Assembly (NCBI RefSeq): GCF_000176235.1
Contig: NZ_ACZV01000005.1
Coordinates: 310,001 to 374,000, forward strand
Reading direction: 5' to 3'
Source: Vibrio orientalis CIP 102891 = ATCC 33934
GTDB lineage: Bacteria > Pseudomonadota > Gammaproteobacteria > Enterobacterales > Vibrionaceae
DNA: 64,000 nt
In this document: positions 17,887 through 32,905 of the stretch, one piece after another
Layout: each line of letters starts with the position of its first letter
Numbering within the stretch: the stretch's first letter is position 1
Notes under the pieces: model-generated
The model's database searches: none
The model's input: the letters and a program-made list of their open reading frames with translations, nothing else
What the model was told of the DNA's origin: nothing
Made by a program: the position numbers and the translations under genes

Positions 17887-18896
17887 GCCAACAATACAAT
17901 GTTGCTGTTTTAGGTGCTACTGGTGCAGTAGGCGAAACAATTCTTGAAGTTCTACAAGAGCGCAAATTCCCTGTTGGAGAGCTTTACCTACTTGCGAGTG
18001 AGCGTAGTGAAGGTAAGACATACCGTTTTAATGGCAAAACGGTACGCGTACAAAACGTCGAAGAGTTTGATTGGTCTCAAGTGCATATTGCACTGTTCTC
18101 AGCTGGTGGTGAGCTATCTGCGAAGTGGGCTCCTATTGCGGCAGATGAAGGCGTTATCGTGATTGATAACACCTCACAGTTCCGCTACGAATACGATATT
18201 CCTTTGGTTGTACCTGAAGTTAACCCTGAGGCCATTGCTGAGTTCCGTAACCGCAACATCATTGCTAACCCTAACTGTTCAACTATTCAAATGGTGGTTG
18301 CACTGAAGCCGATTCATGATGCGGTGGGTATCGAGCGTATCAACGTTTCAACCTATCAGTCAGTGTCAGGTGCGGGCAAAGCGGGTGTTGATGAATTAGC
18401 GGGCCAAACGGCTAAGCTGCTTAACGGTATGCCAGCAGAAACAGAAGCGTTCTCGCAGCAAATCGCCTTTAACTGTATTCCGCAAATCGACCAATTCATG
18501 GAAAACGGCTACACCCGTGAAGAGATGAAAATGGTGTGGGAAACTCAGAAAATCTTTAACGACCCAGGCATCACAGTAAATCCGACCTGTGTTCGTGTTC
18601 CTGTATTCTACGGCCACGCAGAAGCGGTTCACCTAGAAACTTGTGCGCCAATCGACGCTCAAGAAGTAATTAACTTGCTTGAGAATACGGAAGGCGTTGA
18701 AGTTTTCCAGGGTGATGACTTCCCAACTCAAGTTCGTGATGCGGGTGGTAAAGACCACGTAATGGTAGGTCGTATTCGCAATGATATTAGTCATCATAGC
18801 GGCGTGAATCTATGGGTAGTTGCCGACAACGTACGCAAAGGCGCAGCAACTAATGCGGTTCAAATCGCAGAAGTACTGATTCGCGATTACTACTAA
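17883..18896 (+). CDS. asd: Aspartate-semialdehyde dehydrogenase
   Basis: This enzyme reduces aspartyl phosphate to the semialdehyde, feeding lysine, threonine, methionine and diaminopimelate synthesis. The 337-residue protein has the NADP-binding start [15 protein letters not shown], the catalytic Cys in NPNCSTIQ (about residue 132) and the catalytic His region [15 protein letters not shown]. In E. coli the pdxB-linked paralogue Usg lacks the active cysteine; this copy keeps it and looks functional. Vibrios often carry a second asd elsewhere. It is translationally coupled to pdxB. Confidence 0.94.
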   Translation: MSQQYNVAVLGATGAVGETILEVLQERKFPVGELYLLASERSEGKTYRFNGKTVRVQNVEEFDWSQVHIALFSAGGELSAKWAPIAADEGVIVIDNTSQFRYEYDIPLVVPEVNPEAIAEFRNRNIIANPNCSTIQMVVALKPIHDAVGIERINVSTYQSVSGAGKAGVDELAGQTAKLLNGMPAETEAFSQQIAFNCIPQIDQFMENGYTREEMKMVWETQKIFNDPGITVNPTCVRVPVFYGHAEAVHLETCAPIDAQEVINLLENTEGVEVFQGDDFPTQVRDAGGKDHVMVGRIRNDISHHSGVNLWVVADNVRKGAATNAVQIAEVLIRDYY

Positions 18897-18917
18897 ACCT
18901 CGCGTTATTTGACTCTT

Positions 18918-18946
18918 AAAGCCTCGCCATAGTGTGAGGCTTTTTT
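18918..18946 (+). terminator. Rho-independent terminator after asd
   Basis: AAAGCCTCGCC / GTGTGAGGCTTT-type stem (AAGCCTC/GAGGCTT) with TTTTTT. Confidence 0.87.
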
Positions 18947-19096
18947 AATCGAAATGAGAAAATTAGTGTGAGATTAATGCGATTATGGCGCTAGACACAC
19001 ATTTTTTGCCTCTACACCTATAGTTTTGGTGGGTTTATCCGATATATTTAACAGATCATTGTCTTTAATTTAATTGAGCACATAGCTGAGCCTTAT

Positions 19097-24154
<5,058 letters not shown>

Positions 24155-24166
24155 CTAAATCGAATA

Positions 24167-24196
24167 TAAGGGGGCAGTTTAGCCCCCTTACTTTTT
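24167..24196 (+). terminator. Rho-independent terminator after hubP
   Basis: TAAGGGGGC / GCCCCCTTA stem, 6-base loop, then CTTTTT. Confidence 0.88.
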
Positions 24197-24248
24197 GGTA
24201 TATACTTCCCGCCCCATTTTTAGCTCAACAACCCTGCGAGAACATCTA

Positions 24249-25043
24249 ATGAGAATTGCTTTAGGTATCGAATACAATGGTACTCAATACTATGGCTGGC
24301 AGCGCCAAAGAGAAGTTAAGAGCGTTCAAGAGAAACTAGAACGTGCACTGAGCGTTGTAGCAAATCAACCGATAGAAGTTCAATGTGCTGGCCGCACTGA
24401 TGCGGGTGTGCATGGCACTGGTCAAGTTGTCCATTTTGATACGACAGCAACGCGTAAAATGGTTGCATGGACGATGGGTGCTAACGCGAACTTACCTGAT
24501 GATATCGCTGTCCGTTGGGCGAAAGAAGTCCCTGAAGAGTTTCATGCGCGCTTTTCTGCAACTGCACGCCGTTACCGATACATTATCTTCAACAGCGCCC
24601 TACGTCCGGGGATCTTATCTTCTGGTGTCAGTCACTATCATGGTGAACTCGACGAGAAAAAGATGCACCAAGCAGCTCAATACCTACTAGGTGAGAATGA
24701 TTTTACGTCGTTTAGAGCAACCCATTGTCAGTCACGCAGTCCGTGGCGCAATATGATGCACATCAATGTAACTCGTCATAATCAGTATGTTGTCATTGAT
24801 ATCAAGGCCAATGCCTTTGTTCACCATATGGTACGTAATATCACCGGTAGCTTAATTTGTGTCGGTCGTGGTGAACAACAGCCTGAGTGGATTGCGGAGC
24901 TGCTAGCGGTAAAAGATCGCAAGCTAGCAGGGGCAACAGCTAAGGCTGAAGGCCTGTATTTAGTTGATGTTGATTACCCTGATGAATTCGAATTGCCAAG
25001 AGTGCCGATTGGGCCACTTTTTTTGCCAGACAACTTGAACTAA
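24249..25043 (+). CDS. truA: tRNA pseudouridine(38-40) synthase TruA
   Basis: TruA converts uridines 38-40 of the tRNA anticodon stem-loop to pseudouridine. The 264-residue protein starts [20 protein letters not shown], the family N-terminus; an in-frame 18-codon extension was discarded. The catalytic Asp lies in [19 protein letters not shown]-terminal [17 protein letters not shown] is also typical. It follows the hubP terminator, so it begins its own transcript, and precedes accD as in enterics. Confidence 0.97.
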   Translation: MRIALGIEYNGTQYYGWQRQREVKSVQEKLERALSVVANQPIEVQCAGRTDAGVHGTGQVVHFDTTATRKMVAWTMGANANLPDDIAVRWAKEVPEEFHARFSATARRYRYIIFNSALRPGILSSGVSHYHGELDEKKMHQAAQYLLGENDFTSFRATHCQSRSPWRNMMHINVTRHNQYVVIDIKANAFVHHMVRNITGSLICVGRGEQQPEWIAELLAVKDRKLAGATAKAEGLYLVDVDYPDEFELPRVPIGPLFLPDNLN

Positions 25044-25177
25044 ACCGTGGTAAATTGTCGAAAGAATCAGAGCTTTAGTGCGTGAGAATTTCCTTCAAGA
25101 AATAGGTACAACCAGTTTTTTGTCTACACTTGGCATTTAATATGCTTTAATCCTCACGCGTAAATTCAGAATTTGTA

Positions 25178-25197
25178 TCCTTCGCGATCGCGAAGGA
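25178..25197. promoter_or_regulatory. 20-bp perfect palindrome in the accD leader
   Basis: TCCTTCGCGATCGCGAAGGA is fully self-complementary. Its right arm includes an AAGGAG Shine-Dalgarno-like sequence (25192-25198 region), 20 bases before the accD ATG. A second purine site (AAAAGG, 25206-25211) lies closer to the start. It could fold as an RNA hairpin in the leader or be a protein-binding dyad. Confidence 0.6.
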
Positions 25198-25217
25198 GTA
25201 GAGAGAAAAGGTCTTCC

Positions 25218-26144
25218 ATGAGTTGGCTTGAAAAGATTTTAGAAAAAAGCAACATCGTTAGTTCACGTAAAGCGTCTATCCCTGAAGGGGTTTGGACTAA
25301 ATGTACTTCATGTGAGCAAGTGCTTTACCACGCTGAACTAGAGCGTAACCTAGAAGTATGTCCGAAATGTGACCATCACATGCGAATGAAGGCGCGTCGT
25401 CGTCTTGAGACATTCCTAGATGAAAATAATCGCGTTGAAATCGCGGACGAGCTTGAGCCACAAGATAAGCTGAAGTTCAAAGATTCTAAGAAATACAAAG
25501 ACCGTATCTCTGCGGCTCAAAAGAGCAGCGGTGAGAAAGATGCCCTTGTGGTAATGAAAGGTGAACTGTTAGGTCAGCCTATCGTTGCTTGTGCATTTGA
25601 CTTCTCATTCATGGGTGGTTCAATGGGCTCTGTTGTTGGTGCACGTTTCGTTCGTGCAGCAGAAGCAGCAATGGAAGCGAATTGTGGTCTTGTGTGTTTC
25701 TCTGCAAGTGGTGGTGCACGTATGCAAGAGGCATTAATGTCTCTAATGCAAATGGCAAAAACCAGTGCAGCGCTAGAGCGTATGTCTGCGAAAGGTCTAC
25801 CATTTATCTCGGTAATGACAGACCCAACAATGGGTGGTGTATCTGCAAGTCTAGCTATGCTAGGTGACATTAATATCGGTGAGCCTAAAGCACTAATCGG
25901 TTTTGCAGGTCGTCGTGTTATTGAGCAAACGGTACGTGAAGATCTACCAGAAGGTTTCCAACGCAGTGAGTTCTTATTAGATCACGGTGCGATTGATATG
26001 ATCGTTGATCGCCGCGAAATGCGTCAGCGTATCGGTAGCCTAATGGCGAAGATGAACAATAAACCATCACCATTGGTGGTTTCAGTCGACGATTCGCCAA
26101 ATGAAGCTGCTTATTCTGTACCAGAAGCGAGCGAAAAAGGGTAA
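25218..26144 (+). CDS. accD: Acetyl-CoA carboxylase carboxyltransferase subunit beta AccD
   Basis: AccD forms, with AccA, the carboxyltransferase of acetyl-CoA carboxylase, the first step of fatty acid synthesis. The 308-residue protein has the N-terminal four-cysteine zinc finger (CTSCEQVL and VCPKCDHH) and the oxyanion-hole region [36 protein letters not shown] is also conserved. The start is the ATG of [10 protein letters not shown]; an upstream GTA/ATG frame of 15 codons covers the palindromic leader and is unlikely. In E. coli this subunit binds its own mRNA, which makes the leader dyad interesting. Confidence 0.97.
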   Translation: MSWLEKILEKSNIVSSRKASIPEGVWTKCTSCEQVLYHAELERNLEVCPKCDHHMRMKARRRLETFLDENNRVEIADELEPQDKLKFKDSKKYKDRISAAQKSSGEKDALVVMKGELLGQPIVACAFDFSFMGGSMGSVVGARFVRAAEAAMEANCGLVCFSASGGARMQEALMSLMQMAKTSAALERMSAKGLPFISVMTDPTMGGVSASLAMLGDINIGEPKALIGFAGRRVIEQTVREDLPEGFQRSEFLLDHGAIDMIVDRREMRQRIGSLMAKMNNKPSPLVVSVDDSPNEAAYSVPEASEKG

Positions 26145-26188
26145 AGTAACTTACTAACAGGCAACCACAATTCATTGGTTAAAGTTAG

Positions 26189-27454
26189 ATGAGTCAAACC
26201 CAAATTCCCCAAGCCACATCACCACTAGCGATGTGGCTTGATTATTTAACAAACATCCATACTTCTGCGATCGACCTTGGTCTAGATCGTGTTCAAGCTG
26301 TTGCTAAATCAGCAAATCTTACCAAACCTGCTCCTACAGTGATTACTGTCGCTGGTACAAACGGCAAAGGCTCGACTTGTGCCTTAATGGAAGCGATCCT
26401 GCTTGATGCTGGCTATTCAGTTGGTGTGTATAGCTCTCCCCATTTAATCCGATATAACGAACGTGTTCGTATTAACGGCCAAGATCTCGCTGATGAGAAA
26501 CACGCCGAAGCTTTCGATTATATTGAAAAGCAGCGTGGTGAGATTAGCCTCAGTTTTTTTGAGTACGGCACGCTAGCGGCGTTACGTTTGTTCCAAACTG
26601 AGAACGTCGACGTTGTTCTATTGGAAGTCGGCTTAGGTGGCCGCTTAGATGCGACCAATGTTGTTGATCACGATGTCTCTGTCATTACTAGCTTGGCTAT
26701 CGATCATGTTGATTGGCTAGGGGACGACATCAATGTCATTGGTTTCGAAAAAGCAGGTATCTATCGTAGCGATAGACCGGCCATCTGTGGGCAGCCAAAA
26801 GCACCTGCGACGGTAGCTGCACATGCTGATGATATCGGTGCTGAGCTGTATCAAGTGGGTATTCAATACAACTATGAACTTGTCGACGATAGTACCTGGC
26901 GTTGGGTTCATGGCTGTTATGAGTTAGATAGTCTTCCAGTACCGGGGCTACCTTTGCAAAACGCGGCCACCGCTTTAATGGCACTAGGGACATCGAACCT
27001 TGATATCTCGGATGTAAATATCGTTAAAGGTTTGCAAAATGCTAAGCTACCGGGCCGCATGCAGATTATTAGCTCAGAGCCAACCATTCTACTTGATGTC
27101 GCACATAACCCTCATTCTGCGCAATATCTTGTTGAACGTGTGGCGAAGCAGTACCCAAGCAAGGCGATTCACACTGTGGTTGCCATGCTGCACGATAAAG
27201 ACATCCAATCGACGCTTGAAGCATTAGCGCCAGTTGCATCAAATTGGTATCCAGCATCTCTCTCTGGCCCAAGAGCGGCTAAAGCCGAAGAGCTTTGTCA
27301 GTTTCTTCCGCAAGCGACGCAGCAATTCTCTACGCCCGTTGAGGCTTTTGAAGCTGCAATGACAAATGCGAAGGCAGAAGATGTCATTCTTGTTGTGGGC
27401 TCCTTCCATACCGTAGGGGAAGTGCTGGAGCATTGGCAAAAGAAAGGAGTTTAA
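26189..27454 (+). CDS. folC: Bifunctional dihydrofolate/folylpolyglutamate synthase FolC
   Basis: FolC makes dihydrofolate from dihydropteroate and glutamate, and adds further glutamates to folates. The 421-residue Mur-ligase-family protein has the ATP loop VAGTNGKGSTCALME (about residues 54-68), SSPHLIRYNERVRING, EVGLGGRLDATNVV and DVAHNPHSA near residue 310. It follows accD after 44 bases and abuts dedD, whose ATG begins directly after the folC stop, the same order as E. coli accD-folC-dedD-cvpA-purF. Confidence 0.97.
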   Translation: MSQTQIPQATSPLAMWLDYLTNIHTSAIDLGLDRVQAVAKSANLTKPAPTVITVAGTNGKGSTCALMEAILLDAGYSVGVYSSPHLIRYNERVRINGQDLADEKHAEAFDYIEKQRGEISLSFFEYGTLAALRLFQTENVDVVLLEVGLGGRLDATNVVDHDVSVITSLAIDHVDWLGDDINVIGFEKAGIYRSDRPAICGQPKAPATVAAHADDIGAELYQVGIQYNYELVDDSTWRWVHGCYELDSLPVPGLPLQNAATALMALGTSNLDISDVNIVKGLQNAKLPGRMQIISSEPTILLDVAHNPHSAQYLVERVAKQYPSKAIHTVVAMLHDKDIQSTLEALAPVASNWYPASLSGPRAAKAEELCQFLPQATQQFSTPVEAFEAAMTNAKAEDVILVVGSFHTVGEVLEHWQKKGV

Positions 27455-27994
27455 ATGGCAAGTAAGTTTCAAAATCGTCTGGTTGGCACCATTATTTTGG
27501 TGGCAATCGGTGTGATTGTTTTGCCCGATGTTTTGGATGGGAAGAAAACCCATTACAAAGAAGAGATCGCGAGCATTCCGTTAAAGCCAGAGCTTGATAG
27601 TGAATTAGAAAGCTTTGAAGTTCTCGATCCTGTGGACGATTCAAGTAGTTTGCCGGATACCCCGGTAGAAGTAGTTGATATAGACGATCAGTCGGTAGCA
27701 GAAGATAAACCGCTACCTGTGGTGGTTAAAGAAGTCCCTGAGCGTAATGAATATCAAGATACTGCTTGGATTGTTCAGTTGATGGCACTTAAAAATGCCG
27801 ACAATGCGAAGAATCTGGTCAAGGATTTACAAAAGCGTGGATACCAAGCTCACACCAAACCTGAGAACGGCTTCACACGAGTAATAATTGGCCCAGATGT
27901 GTCAAAGAGTAAATTAGAACGTCAGATTGTTGAATTGGAAAAAATTACCGGTTCAAAAGGTCAATTGATTAAATTTAAACCACTAAATCCATAA
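27455..27994 (+). CDS. dedD: Cell-division SPOR-domain protein DedD
   Basis: DedD is an inner-membrane protein that goes to the division septum through a SPOR domain that binds denuded peptidoglycan. The 179-residue product has an N-terminal membrane helix (about residues 9-27), an acidic, Pro/Asp/Val-rich periplasmic linker, and a C-terminal SPOR domain (about 102-178) beginning TAWIVQLMALKNADNAKNLV. It abuts folC. The cvpA promoter/operator overlaps its stop codon. Confidence 0.93.
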   Translation: MASKFQNRLVGTIILVAIGVIVLPDVLDGKKTHYKEEIASIPLKPELDSELESFEVLDPVDDSSSLPDTPVEVVDIDDQSVAEDKPLPVVVKEVPERNEYQDTAWIVQLMALKNADNAKNLVKDLQKRGYQAHTKPENGFTRVIIGPDVSKSKLERQIVELEKITGSKGQLIKFKPLNP

Positions 27995-28008
27995 GAAAAC
28001 GTTTGCGT
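27993..28008. promoter_or_regulatory. PurR operator upstream of cvpA-purF
   Basis: AAGAAAACGTTTGCGT matches the inverse PurR consensus ACGAAAACGTTTGCGT at 15 of 16 positions. It overlaps the end of dedD and lies 50 bases before cvpA, the position of the known PurR site in E. coli cvpA-purF. A TAAAAT (28024-28029) downstream may be the -10 element. Confidence 0.85.
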
Positions 28009-28057
28009 CAGCGTTTTTTCTGTTAAAATGCGCGCCAACTTAAGATGTAAGTAGAAA

Positions 28058-28549
28058 ATGAATACATTAGATATCGTCATTTTAGGTGTGATCGGGCTAT
28101 CCGCTTTGATCAGTTTAGTTCGCGGTTTCGCGAAGGAAGCCTTGTCATTAGTTATTTGGTTTGGCGCTTTTTTTATCGCCAGTCAGTACTACGCTAAGTT
28201 AGCGGTGTACTTCACCAATATTGAAGATGAGATGTTTCGCAACGGAGCCGCGATAGCAGCCTTGTTTATTGCAACACTAATTGTCGGAGCAATCGTAAAT
28301 TACGTTATTGCTCAATTAGTAGAGAAAACAGGTTTGTCAGGAACCGATAGAGTACTCGGTGTCGTGTTCGGCGGCTTGCGTGGTGTTCTTATCGTTTCTG
28401 CCGCGCTATTTTTTATGGATGCGTTTACATCGTTTCCAGACTCACAGTGGTGGAAAGGTTCACAATTGGTGCCGGAGTTTAGCCGCGTCATTGCACCTTT
28501 CTTTGAACACTTACAAGCAACATCTAGTTTCTTATCTGGCGCGCTATAA
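28058..28549 (+). CDS. cvpA: CvpA family inner-membrane protein
   Basis: The 163-residue protein has about four hydrophobic helices and the family start TLDIVILGVIGLSALISLVRGFAKEAL. CvpA is needed for colicin V export and envelope stress tolerance in E. coli; its molecular function is unclear. It is co-transcribed with purF (35 bases apart) behind the PurR operator. Confidence 0.94.
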   Translation: MNTLDIVILGVIGLSALISLVRGFAKEALSLVIWFGAFFIASQYYAKLAVYFTNIEDEMFRNGAAIAALFIATLIVGAIVNYVIAQLVEKTGLSGTDRVLGVVFGGLRGVLIVSAALFFMDAFTSFPDSQWWKGSQLVPEFSRVIAPFFEHLQATSSFLSGAL

Positions 28550-28584
28550 CGCGCCAGTCATTGTCGAAAATCGAGGGTTAAGAC

Positions 28585-30099
28585 ATGTGTGGTATTGTTG
28601 GAATCGTGGGCACTACGCCTGTAAACCAGTCTATCTATGATGCGTTGACGGTATTGCAGCACCGTGGCCAAGATGCCGCGGGTATTTGTACCATAGAAAG
28701 CAATCGTTTTCGTCTGCGTAAGGCGAACGGTTTAGTGAAAGATGTGTTCGAAGCAAAACACATGCAACGCCTACAAGGTACAGTGGGTATTGGCCACGTG
28801 CGCTACCCGACAGCAGGGAGCTCAAGCGCTTCTGAAGCACAGCCTTTCTATGTGAACTCTCCATTTGGTATCACACTGGCACACAACGGTAACCTAACTA
28901 ACGCTGCAGAAGTGCGCGAAAAGTTATTTGAGAAAGATCGCCGTCACTTAAACACGACATCTGACTCAGAAGTACTGCTAAACGTACTGGCTCATGAAAT
29001 TGACACCGTTAAAGGTAACGTGACCGCTGATGATGTGTTCCGCGCAGTCACCAATGTACACCGTGCTATCAAAGGTGCTTACGCGGTTACAGCAATGATC
29101 ATTGGTCATGGTATGGTTGCGTTCCGCGATCCTAAAGGCATTCGCCCTCTATGCCTAGGTAAGCGTGAAATCAATGGTGCGACGGAGTACATGGTGGCAT
29201 CTGAGTCGGTGGCATTGGATGCGGTTGGTTTTGATTTTGTCCGTGATGTTGCACCTGGCGAAGCCATCTATGCGACATTCGATGGTCAGCTTCATACTAT
29301 GCAATGTGCTGATAATCCAACGTTAAACCCATGTATTTTTGAGTTTGTATACTTTGCTCGCCCTGACTCTTTCATCGATAAAATCTCGGTGTACAGTGCA
29401 CGCGTTGAAATGGGTAAGAAACTGGGTGACCGCATTCGTGATGAATTTAGCCATCTAGATATCGACGTAGTGATCCCAATTCCAGAAACCTCTTGTGATA
29501 TTGCGCTGCAAATTGCTCAAGCCATCGACAAACCATACCGCCAAGGCTTCGTGAAGAACCGCTATGTTGGTCGTACTTTCATTATGCCAGGGCAGCAGCA
29601 GCGTAAGAAATCAGTGCGTCGTAAGCTCAATGCGATTCGTTCTGAGTTTAAAGATAAGAACGTATTACTGGTTGATGACTCTATTGTTCGTGGTACTACT
29701 TCTGAACAGATCATTGAAATGGCTCGTGATGCTGGTGCGAAGAAGGTCTTCATGGTATCCGCTGCCCCTGAAATTCGTTTCCCGAACGTTTATGGAATCG
29801 ACATGCCAAGTGCAACGGAACTGATTGCGCACGGTCGTGACAACGACGCTATCTGTAAACAAATTGGCGCTGACGAGCTTATCTTCCAAACGCTAGAAGA
29901 TCTGGTTGATGCGGTAGGTCTAGGTAACTCGGATATTGCTAAGTTTGAAACATCAGTATTCAACGGTGAGTACGTCACTGGTGATATCGACCAAAAATAC
30001 TTAGACTTCCTTGAATCGCTGCGTAGCGATGATGCCAAAGTACAGCGTGAAATTCAGCAAGAGTTAGCTAACTTAGAGCTTCATAACGAAGGCGCCTAA
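28585..30099 (+). CDS. purF: Amidophosphoribosyltransferase PurF
   Basis: PurF catalyses the committed step of purine synthesis, making phosphoribosylamine from PRPP and glutamine. The 504-residue protein starts MCGIVGIVG; Cys2 becomes the catalytic N-terminal cysteine after Met removal. The glutaminase region has [10 protein letters not shown] and LAHNGNLTN. The PRPP loop is [17 protein letters not shown] (about residues 362-378). The length equals the E. coli enzyme. Repression by PurR at the site before cvpA is expected. Confidence 0.98.
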   Translation: MCGIVGIVGTTPVNQSIYDALTVLQHRGQDAAGICTIESNRFRLRKANGLVKDVFEAKHMQRLQGTVGIGHVRYPTAGSSSASEAQPFYVNSPFGITLAHNGNLTNAAEVREKLFEKDRRHLNTTSDSEVLLNVLAHEIDTVKGNVTADDVFRAVTNVHRAIKGAYAVTAMIIGHGMVAFRDPKGIRPLCLGKREINGATEYMVASESVALDAVGFDFVRDVAPGEAIYATFDGQLHTMQCADNPTLNPCIFEFVYFARPDSFIDKISVYSARVEMGKKLGDRIRDEFSHLDIDVVIPIPETSCDIALQIAQAIDKPYRQGFVKNRYVGRTFIMPGQQQRKKSVRRKLNAIRSEFKDKNVLLVDDSIVRGTTSEQIIEMARDAGAKKVFMVSAAPEIRFPNVYGIDMPSATELIAHGRDNDAICKQIGADELIFQTLEDLVDAVGLGNSDIAKFETSVFNGEYVTGDIDQKYLDFLESLRSDDAKVQREIQQELANLELHNEGA

Positions 30100-30120
30100 G
30101 CTTTCTCTGCTAAAGATACG

Positions 30121-30151
30121 AAAAAGCCGACGTAATCGCGTCGGCTTTTTT
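30121..30151. terminator. Bidirectional terminator between purF and znuB
   Basis: AAAAAGCCGACG / CGTCGGCTTTTTT stem with a short loop, A-tract on the left and T-tract on the right; it can serve both convergent genes. Confidence 0.9.
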
Positions 30152-30184
30152 CGTTCTCGGAAGATGGTAACAAATGTTGTGTTG

Positions 30185-30970
30185 CTAACTCTTAACTCGA
30201 TACAGCTGGCTGAGCATAAACATAGCGGTCGCACTAATCACCACTGAAGGGCCCGCAGGGGTGTCATAGTGCCATGACATTGAAAGGCCAAGTAATACAG
30301 CAATAGCGCCAATAAGTGATGCAAATAGGGCCATTTGCTCGGGCGCCTTGGCAAAACGACGCGCTGTTGCAGCAGGAATGATCAGTAGTGAGGTCATAAT
30401 TAGAGCGCCCACAAATTTCATACCAATTGCGATAACTAAGCCGACCATCAGCATTAGCACCAGACGCATCAAATCAACATTGTGTCCTTCGACGGCGGCT
30501 AAGTCTTCATTGACGGTTGTCGATAGCAGCGAACGCCAGAAAAAGCCCAATACAGCCGCAACAACCACAACGCCAAGGTAGATATAGACCAGGTCTTCAG
30601 GGGTAACCGCGAGAAGGTCACCAAATAGGTAACTCATTAGGTCAATACGGACATTGTCTAAAAAGCTAACCGCGACTAAACCCAAAGATAATGCACTGTG
30701 GGCAAGAATACCGAGTAAAGTGTCGGTAGCGACGACTTGCTGTTTTTGTAACGTTACCAGAAGAATGGCTAACGCTAAGCAGCAGACAGTTAGGGCGAGA
30801 TAGAGATTGATATCAAGCAGTAAACCAAGTGCTAAGCCCATAAGAGAAGCATGCGCTAGTGTATCGCCAAAATAGGCCATACGACGCCAGACAACAAAAG
30901 AGCCTAAAGGTCCGGCAATCGCTGCAATACCAAGGCCTGCAAGAATAGACGGTAGTAGAAACTCAATCAT
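30185..30970 (-). CDS. znuB: Zinc ABC transporter permease ZnuB
   Basis: The 261-residue protein has about eight hydrophobic helices and ABC-3 family motifs ([21 protein letters not shown], about residues 23-43; [18 protein letters not shown] near 200). It forms the membrane channel of the high-affinity zinc importer ZnuABC. Its start overlaps the end of znuC by 8 bases, so translation is probably coupled. Confidence 0.96.
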   Translation of the reverse strand: MIEFLLPSILAGLGIAAIAGPLGSFVVWRRMAYFGDTLAHASLMGLALGLLLDINLYLALTVCCLALAILLVTLQKQQVVATDTLLGILAHSALSLGLVAVSFLDNVRIDLMSYLFGDLLAVTPEDLVYIYLGVVVVAAVLGFFWRSLLSTTVNEDLAAVEGHNVDLMRLVLMLMVGLVIAIGMKFVGALIMTSLLIIPAATARRFAKAPEQMALFASLIGAIAVLLGLSMSWHYDTPAGPSVVISATAMFMLSQLYRVKS

Positions 30971-31748
30971 GATGATGTCCGTGAGAGTGATGAGAACATT
31001 GTGACCCTTCGCCAGAGACGGGTTGGCCAGCTAAGTCGTGATGATGATGGTCATGTTGGTGGTGATAAAAAGCCAACGATTGCTGGTGAGTATGGCCAAA
31101 TAGGGCAATATAGCTTGGGTGCTGCGCAATATCGGCAGGTGCGCCAGAGCAGCAAATATGATGGTGGAGACAAATAACATCATCTGTTTTTGCCATCACC
31201 AGATGTAAGTCATGCGAAACCATAAATACTGCACAATTAAAGCGGTGACGAATGGTATCGATAAGCTCATAGAGATCAATTTGGCCCTGAACGTCAACGC
31301 CCTGTGCTGGTTCGTCGAGAACGAGTAGATCAGGACGCTGCAATAATGCACGAGCGATAAGTACACGTTGGTTTTCGCCCCCGGACAAAGCATGCATATT
31401 GTTTGCAAGGAGATGTTCAGCCCCGACTAACTTCAACGCATCATGCAGCTCTTGTTGACTGTATTTTCCGGCTAGGCACAGAAAACGCTCTACATTTAGA
31501 GGCAGTGAGTCATTCAGTTTGAGTTTTTGTGGTACATAACCAACCTTTAACCCTTTCGTTTTGGTGACCTTGCCACTGTAACGTCGTTGCAGGCCTAATA
31601 GCACCTTAACCAGTGTTGATTTACCTGCTCCATTTGGGCCAATCAGGGTTGTGATTTTTCCGCGCTGGAGAGATAGATTGACTCTATCTAGTACTTTTCG
31701 TTCATCAAATTGAACGCAGATGTCGCTTAACTCGACTAGTGCCGACAT
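30963..31748 (-). CDS. znuC: Zinc ABC transporter ATP-binding protein ZnuC
   Basis: The 261-residue ATPase has Walker [17 protein letters not shown], signature [19 protein letters not shown] and Walker [13 protein letters not shown]. The C-terminal ~35 residues are very histidine-rich ([10 protein letters not shown] and HHSHGHHHD), which is common in ZnuC and may hold or sense zinc. It is the first gene of the znuCB transcript, divergent from znuA across a Zur box. Confidence 0.97.
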   Translation of the reverse strand: MSALVELSDICVQFDERKVLDRVNLSLQRGKITTLIGPNGAGKSTLVKVLLGLQRRYSGKVTKTKGLKVGYVPQKLKLNDSLPLNVERFLCLAGKYSQQELHDALKLVGAEHLLANNMHALSGGENQRVLIARALLQRPDLLVLDEPAQGVDVQGQIDLYELIDTIRHRFNCAVFMVSHDLHLVMAKTDDVICLHHHICCSGAPADIAQHPSYIALFGHTHQQSLAFYHHQHDHHHHDLAGQPVSGEGSQCSHHSHGHHHD

Positions 31749-31771
31749 GAATGGAACTCATTTGCAATTGC

Positions 31772-31794
31772 TTAGTGTTATAATGTAACATTTG
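31772..31794. promoter_or_regulatory. Zur operator between znuC and znuA
   Basis: The core TGTTATAATGTAACATTT matches the gammaproteobacterial Zur consensus (TGTTATANTATAACATTT) at all but one defined base. It sits in the 81-base divergent region, 24 bases from znuC and about 36 from znuA, so one site can repress both directions. Confidence 0.88.
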
Positions 31795-31829
31795 TTGGTC
31801 CGTTAAACCAGAGTGTAATTTTGTTCGCT

Positions 31830-32708
31830 ATGAAACGTTTTATTTCCGCATGTGCCCTTATGCTTGTTAGTTCTTCATTTGCTCATGCAGCAACCATTTT
31901 AACCAGTATCAAACCGATCCAATTGATTACCCTTGAACTTACTCAAGGCGTGTCTGAACCCGAAGTGTTAGTGGCTTCAAACGCGTCGCCTCATGACTAC
32001 GCGTTAAAACCTTCGGACGTAAAACGTCTACGTACTGCTGATCTTGTTGTTTGGTATGGCAGCGATCTTGAACCGTTTCTAACCAAAGTGTTGGGAAATC
32101 AGCACAACGTATTAACGCTTAGCGATATTCAAGGCCTTGAGTTGCGCGAATATGACGGTGGTCACCACGATCACGACGGGCATGATCACGGCAGTCATGA
32201 CCCCCACTTTTGGCTTGGTTATAAGCCTACCTTACAAGTAGCACAAGCAATTACTGAGCGCCTTTCTGAAGTTGATTCTGAGCATAAAGCTCAATACCAA
32301 ACTAATCTCGCTGAATTTGAGGCGAAATTAACACAGCAACAAGATCAGATTAAAGCGCAGCTTGCACCAGTCGCCGATGCAGGCTATTACGTATTTCATG
32401 ATGCCTACGGCTATTTTGAGCAGGACTTCCCGTTGAACCACTTAGGCTATTTCACGGTGAGTCCAGATAGAAAGCCAGGTGCAAAGACTTTGATTGCGAT
32501 TCGTAAAGCGTTAAAAAATCAAAATGCTCAGTGCGTATTTTCAGAACCTCAGTTTACACCAGCAGTTGTTGAATCTGTAACGCGTGGTAGCCAAGCAAAG
32601 ACGGGTGTGCTAGACCCAATTGGTGCGGACATAGACGTTGTTGCTGGTGGGTATTTCCAGTTTAAGCAAAACCTCGCTGACAGCTTTAGTCAGTGCCTAG
32701 GTCAATAA
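31830..32708 (+). CDS. znuA: Zinc-binding periplasmic protein ZnuA
   Basis: ZnuA captures zinc in the periplasm and hands it to ZnuB. The 292-residue protein has a signal peptide (MKRFISACALMLVSSSFAHA), cluster-9 metal-binding histidines (ASPHDYALKPSD and HDPHFWLG) and a charged His-rich loop (GHHDHDGHDHGSHD) between them. FHDAYGYFEQDF carries another ligand His. The ATG at 31830 was preferred to a TTG three codons upstream because it begins the signal peptide. Repression by Zur is expected. Confidence 0.96.
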   Translation: MKRFISACALMLVSSSFAHAATILTSIKPIQLITLELTQGVSEPEVLVASNASPHDYALKPSDVKRLRTADLVVWYGSDLEPFLTKVLGNQHNVLTLSDIQGLELREYDGGHHDHDGHDHGSHDPHFWLGYKPTLQVAQAITERLSEVDSEHKAQYQTNLAEFEAKLTQQQDQIKAQLAPVADAGYYVFHDAYGYFEQDFPLNHLGYFTVSPDRKPGAKTLIAIRKALKNQNAQCVFSEPQFTPAVVESVTRGSQAKTGVLDPIGADIDVVAGGYFQFKQNLADSFSQCLGQ

Positions 32709-32715
32709 TTTTGCC

Positions 32716-32743
32716 AAGCCAAAGGTAAACTTACCTTTGGCTT
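32716..32743 (+). terminator. Hairpin after znuA, possible terminator
   Basis: A perfect AAGCCAAAGGTAA / TTACCTTTGGCTT stem with a 2-base loop; the following sequence is only moderately T-rich (ATTCCTATCTT), so termination strength is uncertain. Confidence 0.65.
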
Positions 32744-32905
32744 ATTCCTATCTTGTGAAGTCCTTTAAAAAGTCACCATTAATTGATAACCCTCACTTGT
32801 TAATCTGCGCAATTACTAGATAATTATTATCACAAAATAATAGAGGGCCATTATTAGGCTCCAATACCGTTATCGTTTTATCTTTTTCGCTGCTAGGACA
32901 AGCTT

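Noticed and set aside
17883..18896. Usg-type inactive paralogue of aspartate-semialdehyde dehydrogenase, suggested by the pdxB context
   Set aside because: The catalytic NPNC motif and active-site His region are intact, so it was called as functional asd.
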